DNA of 64,000 nt from Nonomuraea fuscirosea (GCF_003001935.1 NZ_PVNG01000021.1:124001-188000), one strand, 5' to 3'. Positions 7,669 to 15,866 are shown, numbered from the stretch's first letter. Program-made: numbers and translations. Notes: a model not told the origin generated them from the letters alone.

Positions 7669-8390
7669 CACGACCCCCTCACGGTGACAGCGACGCAAGC
7701 TGCGCCGGCTGATCAGTCCCCAGTCAAGGTGCTCAGCGAGCCGGTGGAAACGCCCAATCCCAGCAAGTCTCATCACCTGCGGCGATAGCGAGCCTGCGGG
7801 CGCGTTGCCGACGCGCCATATCTGGCACGAGCCGGCTCGATCCCGCGTTTCCGCAGACCGCCACCAAGCGATGGACCGGGATCCCGGCGTACTTCGCGGA
7901 CTTCCTCCCTCTCGCGGTGAGTGAATGCCGATCAGCTGGTGCCCTCTGCCAGGGCCGAGCGCGGAACGCGGGCGAGCTGTCCAGAGCCGGCACTCAGCCG
8001 ACAACGAGCTCGTAGCCGTCTTCCTCTGGATGCCTGCACACCTTCGCGCCGAGGACCGGCCGACCGTTGATGATCGCCGGCAGTCTTCCGGGGCAAACCG
8101 GGGCCCGCGCGAAGTCCTCGGCCGATGCACACGTGTCGGCGACCTTCGCCCCAGACTCGCGCAGGGCCGGCGCCATCTTCCAAGGGGGGGCCACCGGATC
8201 GTCTTGACCTGCCGGATCGCGAACTTTGAGGGCCGCCGGCCCGCAAAATCGGCCGAAGATTTCACCGGCGCGAACCTCCCACCACCTTATGCCGAGAGTG
8301 GAATTCGCTCGTTTGTGCGAAATTTCCTTGCTATTTATTTCGGATGGGTGTTGAATAAGGAATGCAAGCCAAGGAAAAGGGGAGGCTCTT
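7669..8390. other. 722-nt intergenic stretch with little coding evidence
   Basis: No convincing full-length gene is present. The minus strand holds one short frame with good codon usage (7994-8176). A 23-nt motif at 7754-7776 resembles sequences at 10985 and 15966. From about 8280 to 8390 the sequence becomes notably A+T-rich for this genome. That part probably holds the promoter of the gene starting at 8391. The remaining frames have no recognisable domain and could be relics. Confidence 0.5.
7994..8176 (-). CDS. Possible small hypothetical protein
   Basis: A 60-aa frame with G/C-rich third positions typical of the genome, containing 'AIINGRPVLGAKVCRHPEED' near its end. The open frame extends further upstream with similar codon usage, so the true start is uncertain. 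The only ATG available has a weak GGAAG directly against it. No family is recognised. It could be an intact small gene or the 3' remnant of a larger one. Confidence 0.3.
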   Translation of the reverse strand: MAPALRESGAKVADTCASAEDFARAPVCPGRLPAIINGRPVLGAKVCRHPEEDGYELVVG

Positions 8391-8684
8391 ATGAGCTTCG
8401 TGCAGATTCTGGAATTCGACACCAAACGCGCTGCGGAAGTCGAGTCACTCATGAACGAGTGGCGGACGCAGACCGAGGGCACGCGCTATGTAAGACGCGA
8501 GGTCGTGGCGAAGCACCGCGATCGCCCCGATCACTACGTGGCCGTCGTGGAGTTCTCCTCCCACGAGGAGGCCCAGCGTAACAGCAAGCTACCGGAAACC
8601 GACCGGTTCAACGCGCACATGGCCAAGCTGTGCGAGGGCCCGATCGAGTTCTCCAACTACGATGTGATTCGCGACAAGAGCTGA
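8391..8684 (+). CDS. Antibiotic biosynthesis monooxygenase (ABM)-like dimeric alpha-beta barrel protein
   Basis: A 97-aa protein with the ferredoxin-like layout of ABM/EthD-type proteins. The opening strand is 'FVQILEFDT', then comes a helix with 'VESLMNEWR', a second strand 'RREVVAKHRDRPDHYVAVVE', and the helical 'SHEEAQRNS' segment. Such proteins are small dimers acting as oxygenases or accessory binding proteins; the substrate cannot be read from sequence. GGGGAGG lies about 6 nt before the ATG at 8391. The gene appears monocistronic, with an A+T-rich promoter region upstream. Confidence 0.75.
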   Translation: MSFVQILEFDTKRAAEVESLMNEWRTQTEGTRYVRREVVAKHRDRPDHYVAVVEFSSHEEAQRNSKLPETDRFNAHMAKLCEGPIEFSNYDVIRDKS

Positions 8685-8966
8685 TCACCAGCCGAACGTC
8701 GCAAAACTCAGCCTGTGCTGTGGCGTGTGAGAAGATTCTCGCGTCATGGCGTGGGCGCTTTTTTATGCCAGCCTTCATGCAAAGGAGTTGTCGGTGTTGT
8801 AGCTGCCCCGCAGCCGCGATTCGCACCGACACCGAGCGCGAACGGCGGCGGCCGGAGAGAATGCGGTGAGACCTTCGCATTGTGACGTAGAGTCGAGGTA
8901 ACCGGAAACGACGACATCCCGCCGCTTTTGAGGTGCCTGCCGGGCCGGCTCACCGAAAGGGTTGTC

Positions 8967-9365
8967 ATGGACCTCCTGCACCGCTTCCGTACCGGATCCG
9001 GGCCATCTGCTGAGACGGCTGAAGCCGATGTGCCCCAAGGCGAGAGCTCACCGGCGCCGGCCGGGCGCCCCGCGGACCCGGGCTCCAGCGCCGAGAACTC
9101 CAGGCCGGTGCCCGTCACCCGCACCAGCGTGGCCTGGGCGGGCGTGTGGGCCGCCGCCCTCGTGTCCGTCGCCTTCATCGTGTTCATGCTGCAGAACACC
9201 GCCGCCACGCAGGTGTCCTTCCTCGGCCTGCACGGCACGCTGCCGCTCGCGGTCGCGATGCTGATCGCCATGATCAGCGGAATCCTGCTCACCCTGGTGC
9301 TCGGCACCGCCCGCATCACCCAGCTCCGCCGACTGGCCAGCCGGCGCCGCCGCCAGAACCGCTGA
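8967..9365 (+). CDS. LapA-domain membrane protein
   Basis: A 132-aa protein. A Pro/Ala-rich cytoplasmic N-terminus (about residues 1-50) precedes two helices, 'WAAALVSVAFIVFMLQNT' and 'LAVAMLIAMISGILLTLVLG', and a basic tail 'LRRLASRRRRQNR'. The 'FMLQNT..V..SFLG' motif is typical of the LapA (YciS-like) domain family, whose enterobacterial members help assemble lipopolysaccharide-related factors; the actinobacterial role is unknown. The ATG at 8967 follows GAAAGGG. It precedes the second desaturase gene by 159 nt on the same strand. Confidence 0.85.
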   Translation: MDLLHRFRTGSGPSAETAEADVPQGESSPAPAGRPADPGSSAENSRPVPVTRTSVAWAGVWAAALVSVAFIVFMLQNTAATQVSFLGLHGTLPLAVAMLIAMISGILLTLVLGTARITQLRRLASRRRRQNR

Positions 9366-9524
9366 CTGGCGAGCGCTCCCACGCATCAGAACGTTTTCGC
9401 CATCAAATCGCCCCGAAAGTCCCAAAAACAGCGCCGGCGGAGTGTGGCCGCCGTGCGCGTGGGCAGGCGGCCTAGTTCCAAAGGGCGAAAGGACGCTGCT
9501 GCACGTGTGACGGGGGGAACTGGC

Positions 9525-10487
9525 ATGGCTTCGACGGGTGCAGGCGTCGTCGATCGGGAGCGGGGCGGCTCGGCGCCGGTCATCGATGGGCGTAAGCCGG
9601 TCGCGGCGGTGGGCGCGTTGTGGGTGTTCGTGGTGGTGCCGTTCGCGGCGCTGGCCGCCGCCGTGCCGGTGGCCTGGGGGTGGGGGCTGAGCTGGGCCGA
9701 CGTGGCGATCGCCGGCACGGCTTACGTCCTGACCGGGCTCGGCGTCACGGTGGGCTTCCACCGCTATCTCACCCACGGCGCGTTCAAGGCGGGCCGGTGG
9801 CTGCGGATCGGCCTGGCCGTGGCCGGGTCTCTGGCCGTGCAGGGCTCGGTCATCCAGTGGGTGGCCGACCACCGGCGCCATCATGCCTTCGCCGACCGCG
9901 ACGGCGACCCGCACTCGCCCTGGCGTTACGGGCACAGTGTGCGTGGTCTGGCCAAGGGGCTGCTGTTCGCGCATGTCGGCTGGATGTTCGGGCGTGACGT
10001 CACCAACCGGCGGCGTTTCGCCAAGGATCTGCTCGCCGACGCCGGCATCGGCCGGGTGGACCGGCTATTCGGGCCGCTGGTCGCGGTCTCGCTGCTGCTG
10101 CCGCCCGCGATCGGACTGGTGGCCACCGGCACCTGGCAGGGCGCGCTGACCGCGTTCTTCTGGGGCTCGCTGGTGCGGATGGCGATGCTGCACCACGTCA
10201 CCTGGTCGATCAACTCCGTCTGCCACGTCTTCGGTGAGCGGCCGTTGAAAACCCGTGCCGGGGACCGGGCCGCGAACTTCTGGCCGCTGGCGATCCTGTC
10301 GTTCGGCGAGAGCTGGCACAACGGCCATCACGCCGACCCCACCTGCGCCCGCCACGGCGTGCTGCCCGGCCAGATCGACATCTCCGCCCGGCTGATCCGG
10401 CTGCTGGAAAAGCTCGGCTGGATCCACGACGTACGCTGGCCGACCCCGGCACGCCTGGCCGCACGACGCCGCGAGCCTTCCTCATGA
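9525..10487 (+). CDS. Acyl-CoA/fatty acid desaturase (second copy)
   Basis: A 320-aa membrane di-iron desaturase with histidine boxes 'HRYLTH', 'DHRRHH' and 'HNGHH', closely matching the one at 6336-7337. Membrane helices flank the boxes, as in delta-9 acyl-CoA desaturases that adjust membrane fluidity. The ATG at 9525 is preferred because GGGGGG lies about 9 nt upstream; the longer frame lacks this. The stop overlaps the start of a DUF5994 gene (ATGA). The two desaturases have different partners (zf-UBP/TerC versus DUF5994), which suggests distinct induction rather than simple redundancy. Confidence 0.93.
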   Translation: MASTGAGVVDRERGGSAPVIDGRKPVAAVGALWVFVVVPFAALAAAVPVAWGWGLSWADVAIAGTAYVLTGLGVTVGFHRYLTHGAFKAGRWLRIGLAVAGSLAVQGSVIQWVADHRRHHAFADRDGDPHSPWRYGHSVRGLAKGLLFAHVGWMFGRDVTNRRRFAKDLLADAGIGRVDRLFGPLVAVSLLLPPAIGLVATGTWQGALTAFFWGSLVRMAMLHHVTWSINSVCHVFGERPLKTRAGDRAANFWPLAILSFGESWHNGHHADPTCARHGVLPGQIDISARLIRLLEKLGWIHDVRWPTPARLAARRREPSS

Positions 10488-11027
10488 CCGGCCCTGAGAA
10501 GGTACGGCTCAGCCTGGATCCCGCCCTCACATGCCGAGGCGCCGTGGGCGGGGCGTGGTGGCCCGCCACCTACGACGCCGGCGCGGAACTACCCGCCCTG
10601 ATCGCCGCCATCGACCAGCGGCTGAACCGACGGGTCCTGCGCGTGGGGCCTGCACATCGACACCTGGGACAACATCCCGCACCACATCGCCGCCCCCGGC
10701 CGTCACGTCAAAGTGGGCTGGTTCCGCACCATCGACCCCCACGTGGTCAACCTGATCATCCCGGGTATCGAGCACCTCAACCTGCTCGTCATCCCACCCG
10801 ACACCACAGCCGCCGCCGCTCACAAGGCGCTGGCCATGACCACCCGATGCCGGGCAGATTCCAGGGGCCCTACCCGCCCCGGCGACATCCTCGCCGCCGC
10901 CCAGAACGGTCCCGCCGACGCCACCACCGAGCAGGAGCTGAGCCTGGCCGGCTGGGACAACGAAGGCGGACAGACCCGAACGGGCAATCGCAGCAAGCCT
11001 CATCACCAGCCACGATCGCCACGTTGA
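10484..11027 (+). pseudogene. DUF5994 family protein, disrupted by a +1 frameshift
   Basis: The frame starting at the ATGA overlap reads 'RLSLDPALTCRGAVGGAWWP' and 'AELPALIAAIDQRLNRRVLR', typical of DUF5994. At about 10645-10652 the sequence GTGGGGCCTGCAC carries one base too many. Removing one base gives 'LHIDTWDNIPHHIA', then 'VGWFRTIDPH' and 'HLNLLVIPPDT', which continue the family to a stop at 11027. The last about 30 residues ('GNRSKPHHQPRSPR') do not look like the family and coincide with a repeated motif at 10985. It is either a real pseudogene or a sequencing error in a G/C run. Function of DUF5994 is unknown. Confidence 0.75.
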
Positions 11028-11190
11028 CCAGGCCCCAATGGCCCCGATGGACAGGAGGGCGGGAGGGCTCGCCCCCGACTCGCCCTGGATCTGATGTTTG
11101 GCTGGTCAATGCGATCACCGACATGGCAGCGCAAAGACTGGGCAAGAGGTGGGCGGTCCAGTCCTCCCCGGCGAGAGGCAGCGATTCATC

Positions 11191-11600
11191 ATGATCTCCG
11201 AGTTTCGGTTACAGTGGCCGATCACCGGCGACCTGGCGGCGCTGCGCGAGTGTGTGCATGCCTTCGGTTTCGGAGCCGGCCTGACTGGACGCGCTTGCAG
11301 GATCTGACGTTCGTCACCAACGAGGCTGCCACCAACGTGCTGCAGCACGGCGGAGCGGGCGGCGCCCTGATCGCGTGGAGCGACGACGTTGGGGTGTGCC
11401 TGGAGGTGGTCGACGCCGCCGGTGCCCTGAGCGAAGCCGATCTGAGCCTCGAACCCGACCTCGCTGCTGGCCACGGTGTGGGCTACGGTGTCGGCCTGTG
11501 GCTGATCCGCCGCCTGTGTGACGAGGTCAGCATTGAAGGGGTCGCGGGGAGCGCTCGGCTACGCCTGCGCCTGCATCGCCAGGCACGGGCCACGGCTTGA
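11191..11600 (+). pseudogene. RsbW-like ATP-binding anti-sigma factor, disrupted by a frameshift
   Basis: The first frame from the ATG at 11191 gives 'MISEFRLQWPITGDLAALRE' and 'VHAFGFGAGL', then stops. The remainder sits in the -1 frame, starting 'DWTRLQDLTFVTNEAATNVL', then the ATP-lid region and 'GVGLWLIRRLCDEVSIEG'. Joined, they make a complete HATPase_c_2 protein of about 135 aa with the N-box (NEAATN) and G-box. One base appears to be missing near 11280-11290. This family phosphorylates STAS antagonists and sequesters SigB-type factors. The gene precedes two STAS genes and a kinase, so its loss would matter for the switch. A sequencing error is equally possible. Confidence 0.72.
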
Positions 11601-12010
11601 CCTTCCGGGGCGAGGAATCGTCCATCGGAGCGTGACGAAGGGCATCCTTTTCTGAACCTGAGTGACCCCTTTTCGCGTTTGTACGCGGAGAGGGTGCCTG
11701 GCGCGACTCGGTGTGCGCACGACAGTCTGTCCGGTCTGCATTCCGCGGTTCTGAGGCGTGGCGATCCGGGCCGGCGAGGACGGCATTCCTCAGAGCGAGG
11801 TTTCCCGCCCTCAGCCCTGCCGGCACCTGTCCGGTGATCGCCGGTGGTGATAAGCCTGGCTGGCATCGGTGGTTTCCGCTCCGGCGAGCCTGCTAGATGA
11901 TCAGAGCACTGCACGCGCGACACCGCTCCGCTGGCACCCTCGCAACGTGTTCATGCCGCCTCAAGCCCGCGGCCCCTCTTGTCTCCCGTACTCCCCCGTA
12001 GGAGCCCGGC
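11601..12010. other. 410-nt intergenic region
   Basis: No frame here resembles a protein family. Long open frames crossing it are out-of-phase extensions of flanking genes. It probably carries the promoter for the STAS-STAS-kinase operon. A TAGGAG ribosome site lies at its right edge. I did not find a recognisable SigB-type promoter. Confidence 0.5.
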
Positions 12011-12460
12011 ATGAACAGCACGCACGCCGCCAGCGCCTCCGCGCTCGTGATCGCCGCCCTGATCGAACGACTCGTGATCGTGCTCACCCCGATCACCACC
12101 GCCGACCGGCTCCTGCGCATCACCCCGCTCGCCGACTGCGCGGGCCTGCGGATCGAGGGCGAGCTCGACCACTCCACCCTGCCCACCCTAAGGCGCGCAC
12201 TGGCCTCCATAAACGTCGACAGCAGCCTCTGCGTCGATCTGAGCGGCCTAACATTCATCGACACCGGCTGCCTGCGCGCCCTGGTCAGCGCCGCCACCGC
12301 TCTGCACGACGGCGGCGGCGACCGTGTTCTGACCCTGCGGTCGGTGCCTCCACAGGTGCGACGCCTGCTCGAGCTCACCGGCTGGCACCAGACGCCAGGT
12401 CTCCGCCTGCAGGCACCGGCGCGCCCCGGCCGACCCACGCCTGGCCGCCCTCACTCATGA
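12011..12460 (+). CDS. STAS-domain anti-sigma factor antagonist (phosphorylatable type)
   Basis: A 149-aa protein with a variable N-terminus (about residues 1-40) and then a STAS domain: 'LRIEGELDHSTLPTLRRALA', 'SLCVDLSGLTFIDTGCLRAL'. The D-T at 'FIDTG' occupies the position of the phosphorylated Ser/Thr in SpoIIAA/RsbV, so regulation by an RsbW-type kinase is plausible. TAGGAG lies about 7 nt before the ATG at 12011. STAS antagonists bind the anti-sigma ATPase and free the sigma factor. It lies downstream of the damaged RsbW-like gene and upstream of a second STAS gene and a Ser/Thr kinase, forming a partner-switching cluster. Confidence 0.88.
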   Translation: MNSTHAASASALVIAALIERLVIVLTPITTADRLLRITPLADCAGLRIEGELDHSTLPTLRRALASINVDSSLCVDLSGLTFIDTGCLRALVSAATALHDGGGDRVLTLRSVPPQVRRLLELTGWHQTPGLRLQAPARPGRPTPGRPHS

Positions 12461-12613
12461 GTCCACCGGCCCCCGGGGATTCCCCCGGTGTGGTGCCGCC
12501 GGCCACGTACGCAGCCCGCGACAGCAGCCCAGTCACCGACCACATTCGACCTCATCGCGAAGCCCTATCCCCGCGGTGCCAGCATCCAGCGATGCCCTCG
12601 ATCGGAGCACCTC

Positions 12614-13009
12614 ATGACCACCCTCCACCCCCGCCTCGGGGCAGGTCCGTGGCCCATCCCTGCCAGCGCCACCATCGTTCACCTACGCGGCGAGCTCGAC
12701 CTCGCCACCCGCGAGGCTGTACGCGAACGCCTCGTGCGCGCCTTGCAACACAGCACCAGCCTGCTCATCCTCGACCTGTCCGACGTGTCATTCTGCGACG
12801 CCGCCGGACTGGGCGTCCTGATCGGCGTCCAACACCAGGCCAGAACCCTGAACATCACCCTCGGCCTGGCCGCCCCCCGCCCACACCTGGCCAAGGTGCT
12901 GCACCTCACCGATCTGAACCACAGCTTCCCGATATACGGCACCACCCCCGCCACGGGTGCGGGCAGCGTCGAGGGCAGGGCCGGGTCCGGCCCTGCGGCA
13001 GCGCGCTGA
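12614..13009 (+). CDS. STAS-domain protein lacking the usual phospho-acceptor Ser
   Basis: A 131-aa STAS protein with 'IVHLRGELDLATREAVRERL' and 'SLLILDLSDVSFCDAAGLGV'. In canonical antagonists the motif is D-S-S-G-L-G. Here both serines are alanine (D-A-A-G-L-G), so the standard phosphorylation site is absent and the protein may be constitutively unphosphorylated or act as a scaffold. The ATG at 12614 is preceded by CGGAGC. It is followed after 14 nt by the kinase gene. A role in partner switching is inferred from the family and the neighbours. Confidence 0.85.
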   Translation: MTTLHPRLGAGPWPIPASATIVHLRGELDLATREAVRERLVRALQHSTSLLILDLSDVSFCDAAGLGVLIGVQHQARTLNITLGLAAPRPHLAKVLHLTDLNHSFPIYGTTPATGAGSVEGRAGSGPAAAR

Positions 13010-13023
13010 GACCCCGTGCGCCC

Positions 13024-14223
13024 ATGTCTGTTCTCCCAGCCAGCAGCGGAACGACCGCTCGGCCTCGCCCCTATCCTCCCGCCGCGGCAACAGCCGAGCT
13101 GGACCGGCTGGCAACAGCCACGCTGGACCAGCTGCGCCATCAGGTGCTCCAAGACGCCCAGATCGAGGCCGCCGCGATCCTCGCCCAGGCCCGCTCCGAC
13201 GCCGAGCAGATCATCACCTCAGCGCAGCTCATCGCCTCGGCCACGCTGCAGCGTGCGCGGAGCCAGCACCTGCCGCAGCGCAGGAGCCAGGCAGGCCAGC
13301 GCACGCAGCCAGCGCACGCACTCACCCACAGCGACGGTGACGGCCCTGCGCCGATCATGGTGCTCAACGACCGCTGGCGCATCTACGCCCCCCTGAACGC
13401 CGACCCCAGCGCCATGGCCACCCTGTACAAGGCCTACGAACTCGCCGACCCCGCCACCACCGTCGTCGCCAAGGTGTTCCACCAGGCCAACAGCGACCCC
13501 CAACGGTTTCGCACCTTCCTGCGGGAAGTACGCGGCATGCGCCTGCACCACCCGCACATCGGGCAGATCATCGACTCCGGCCAGGACCGCAGATCCCAAG
13601 CGGTCTACCTCATCTCGCCCCTCTACCAGCCGGGCAGCCTCAACCTCCACCTCCAACAGCAGGCAGGCGCCAGCGTCTCGCTGAAGTGGAGCCTGTGGGT
13701 TGTCGACCAGGTGCTGGCCGGGCTGCAGGCCGCCGCTCTGAGCAACATCATCCACCTCGACATCAAGCCGCAGAACATCGTGCTGGACGGCCTCACCAAC
13801 ATCAGGATCATCGACTGGGGCATGTCCCAGCTGCACCAGGCCGGCAAGAGCGTCTCCACGGTGTCCCCCGGCGGCACCAAGTGGTTCGCCAGCCCCGAGC
13901 AACTCGGCGTCACCGACGCCGCCCCCAGCGGCCTGTCCGACCTGTACGGCGTCGGCGCCCTGGCCTACTGGCTGCTGACCGGCCTAGCGCCGCTGCGACG
14001 CGAGCTCGAAACCGCCGTCGGCACCGACGCCGACCTGCTGCAGGTCTATCACCTGATGCAAGCCGGAACCCGCCCCGAACGCACCGATCATCTCACCCCG
14101 GACGTGCCCGAACAGCTGGGCCGGCTCATCGACCAGTGGCTCAGCTACACCCCTGCGGACCGCATCCCGCACGGGATGAATCCCACCTGCGCGCTCGGCT
14201 GGGCGCGCACGGCCTTCGGCTGA
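13024..14223 (+). CDS. Ser/Thr protein kinase with N-terminal coiled coil
   Basis: A 399-aa cytoplasmic kinase. Residues about 20-90 form a DivIVA/ATP-synthase-b-like coiled coil ('ELDRLATATLDQLRHQVLQD', 'AAILAQARSDAEQIITSAQL'). Residues about 110-399 are a Hanks-type kinase domain with Lys in 'VVAKVFH', the catalytic loop 'IIHLDIKPQNIVLD', DFG replaced by D-W-G ('IRIIDWGM'), and 'SPE' in place of APE. There is no transmembrane helix and no PASTA domain. The start ATG 13024, 14 nt after the STAS stop, has only a weak ribosome site, suggesting coupling. It probably feeds a signal into the adjacent STAS/anti-sigma switch, as STAS phosphorylation is a known kinase output. Confidence 0.85.
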   Translation: MSVLPASSGTTARPRPYPPAAATAELDRLATATLDQLRHQVLQDAQIEAAAILAQARSDAEQIITSAQLIASATLQRARSQHLPQRRSQAGQRTQPAHALTHSDGDGPAPIMVLNDRWRIYAPLNADPSAMATLYKAYELADPATTVVAKVFHQANSDPQRFRTFLREVRGMRLHHPHIGQIIDSGQDRRSQAVYLISPLYQPGSLNLHLQQQAGASVSLKWSLWVVDQVLAGLQAAALSNIIHLDIKPQNIVLDGLTNIRIIDWGMSQLHQAGKSVSTVSPGGTKWFASPEQLGVTDAAPSGLSDLYGVGALAYWLLTGLAPLRRELETAVGTDADLLQVYHLMQAGTRPERTDHLTPDVPEQLGRLIDQWLSYTPADRIPHGMNPTCALGWARTAFG

Positions 14224-14305
14224 CAACGCCCGTATCCGCATCCCGGTGGGAGGCGTTGACGGGAGGCGCCCGGCCACCCGGCCCTTCCTCGGGCGTGCAG
14301 AGACA

Positions 14306-14524
14306 TTAATGCCAGGAGGCGGACCGGCGCAGGTCTTCTTTGGCGATCCGCTCGACGAAGATCGGAACGAAGCCGCGGATCGGCCGCCCATCGAACCGGT
14401 GGTGCGCCGCCACCACCGCAGAACGTACCCGTTCAGCCGAATGGCTGAGGGCGAAGGCTCCGGCTAACCGCACCTTCCGTTCATCCACCACCAGGGGTTC
14501 ACGTCCGGCGACATCGGTATCCAT
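14306..14524 (-). CDS. Small three-helix protein ('three-helix bundle dimerization domain' type)
   Basis: A 72-aa protein with 'SAERVRSAVVAAHHRFDGRP' followed by 'IRGFVPIFVERIAKEDLRRS'. The pattern V-x-x-A-H-x-R-F-x-x-x-P-I/V-R-x-F-V-P-x-x-V-E-R is that of the small three-helix dimerization domain seen alone or fused to ArsC-like proteins in Actinobacteria. GGGAGAG lies 5 nt before the ATG at 14524; an ATG four codons upstream lacks such a site. Its function is unassigned. It lies convergent to the kinase gene. Confidence 0.72.
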   Translation of the reverse strand: MDTDVAGREPLVVDERKVRLAGAFALSHSAERVRSAVVAAHHRFDGRPIRGFVPIFVERIAKEDLRRSASWH

Positions 14525-14592
14525 GAACTCTCCCATGAGAGGTTGGACGGCGTATCTCGTCGAGCAGCCGGGGCCTGCTCACCGGCGGCCGG

Positions 14593-15162
14593 CTAGTCCT
14601 CTTTGTGTGTTGTCTGCGGTGGGTTGGCCGTTGCCTGGCGGCGCAGGTCGATGATCGGTTGCAGGAGCCACAGCCAGCAGGTGGCCAGCGCCGCCGCGGC
14701 GCCGAACACGATGGCCAGCCAGTTGCCGAGCACGACCTCGGCCACCAGGGCCATCGCGGCGGTGATCGCGACCGCCAAGGCTACGGCGCCGGCCAGGCCC
14801 AGCTCGTTGGCGCGATGCACGATCTTCTCCTTCAGCCCGGTACGGAACAGCAGCCGGTGCTGAACAGCGGGCGTGATGAAGCAGAGCGAGGCGGTGGCCG
14901 ATCCTGTCAACGCGATGAAGAACAGCCAGCGGCCGGAGGTGTCCACCTTGGCGAAGCCGCTCTGGAACGGCATCGCCAGCAGAAAGGCGAACAGCACCTG
15001 CACCCCGGTCACCATCACCCGCAGCCCCTGCAGGAGTTCGGACAATTCACGGTCGATGCGCTCCTTGTGGCTTTCGTCGGCGCTGCTCTCCTCGGCCGTC
15101 CCTGCCGAGGAGCCGCCATCGGCGGGAAGGCGGCTTTGGCTCTCTTGATGAGGTAACGCCAT
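14593..15162 (-). CDS. DUF6328 family membrane protein
   Basis: A 189-aa protein. A hydrophilic N-terminus with 'ERIDRELSELLQGLRVMVTG' leads into four helices: 'VQVLFAFLLAMPFQ', 'WLFFIALTGSATASLCFITP', 'LGLAGAVALAVAITAAMALV' and a final pair. This matches DUF6328, a four-helix actinobacterial membrane family once loosely called sodium:proton antiporter; transport has not been shown to my knowledge. The ATG at 15162 is preceded by GGAGG. The gene is downstream of the W-x2-LQ-x-FV paralogue, with a 92-nt gap. Confidence 0.85.
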   Translation of the reverse strand: MALPHQESQSRLPADGGSSAGTAEESSADESHKERIDRELSELLQGLRVMVTGVQVLFAFLLAMPFQSGFAKVDTSGRWLFFIALTGSATASLCFITPAVQHRLLFRTGLKEKIVHRANELGLAGAVALAVAITAAMALVAEVVLGNWLAIVFGAAAALATCWLWLLQPIIDLRRQATANPPQTTHKED

Positions 15163-15254
15163 CGGTCTGATACCTCCGTGAGGTTTCGTGGCACGGCCAC
15201 GGGGGTGGATCCATCGCTCGTGTTCCGGCTCGCGGCCTCCTGAGCGCCTGTGGC

Positions 15255-15866
15255 CTACCGGCGGGGACCCGCGCCTCCGTGTGGGAGTGTCAGGGGTGGT
15301 CGAGCGGCTGCCCGGACCCGGAGGGGCCGCTGGTCGCCGCCGATGAGGTCGTCGAACAAGGCGTGATAGTGGGTCATGGCCTGCCGCAGTTCCTTGATCG
15401 ACACCCAACCGCCTGCGGCGCGCCCGCTGATCTCGTGGGCTCCGCGGTAGTGCTCCAGGGTGCGGCTGTGTCGCCGCGACAGGTCGGAGGCCTGCTGCGC
15501 GAAGTCCTCAGTGCTGTATCCGCGCTTGGCCATGACGGCTCTTACCAGTAGATCGGCCTCGCTGACCGCAGGACTCGGCTCGTTCACGAAACGCTCCTGC
15601 ACCGCGGCCCACCTATCGCCATAGCCGCGGCGTGCGTCGGGATCGAGCGGCTGGATGTCGAGTGGGCCTGATCGCATTCGACGGGCCCGCAGCTCACGCT
15701 CGGCCGCCCTGCGCTCGCCCGCGGCGGCAACCGTGCGCTTGTAGGCGGGGCCGAACCGCTCGCGCAGGCAACCCCGACGCCTCCGCAACAAGAAGAAACC
15801 CACGGTCGGCACCACCACCATCACCCCGACGATGACGGCCACCCACATCACGACCTCGGTAGACAC
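15255..15866 (-). CDS. Membrane-anchored W-x2-LQ-x-FV protein (paralogue of 1724-2329)
   Basis: A 203-aa product starting at GTG 15866 (GGAGG 5 nt upstream). The GTG start aligns 'STEVVMWVAVIVG' with the N-terminus of its paralogue at 1724-2329. One transmembrane helix is followed by 'RRRRGCLRERFGPAYKRT', then a helical region with 'RWAAVQERFVNEPSPAVSEA' and 'LRQAMTHYHALFDDLI'. The two membrane versions are collinear over their whole length. The C-terminal tail is Arg/Pro-rich. Function is unknown. An A/C-rich motif shared with two other places in this island lies about 100 nt upstream (15966-15988). Confidence 0.82.
   Translation of the reverse strand: MSTEVVMWVAVIVGVMVVVPTVGFFLLRRRRGCLRERFGPAYKRTVAAAGERRAAERELRARRMRSGPLDIQPLDPDARRGYGDRWAAVQERFVNEPSPAVSEADLLVRAVMAKRGYSTEDFAQQASDLSRRHSRTLEHYRGAHEISGRAAGGWVSIKELRQAMTHYHALFDDLIGGDQRPLRVRAAARPPLTLPHGGAGPRR

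Noticed and set aside
7733..7993. Minus-strand open frame upstream of the zf-UBP gene
   Set aside because: There is no ribosome site, no recognisable domain and atypical composition. It is listed only as part of the 722-nt intergenic stretch.
8311..8351. GTTT and GGGTGT before the ABM-like gene as a SigB promoter
   Set aside because: The spacer is 31 nt, twice the allowed length.
11869..13023. Long plus-strand open frame running through the STAS genes into the kinase
   Set aside because: Its sequence before 13024 is Arg/Pro/His-rich out-of-phase translation of the STAS genes. Only the part from 13024 looks like protein.
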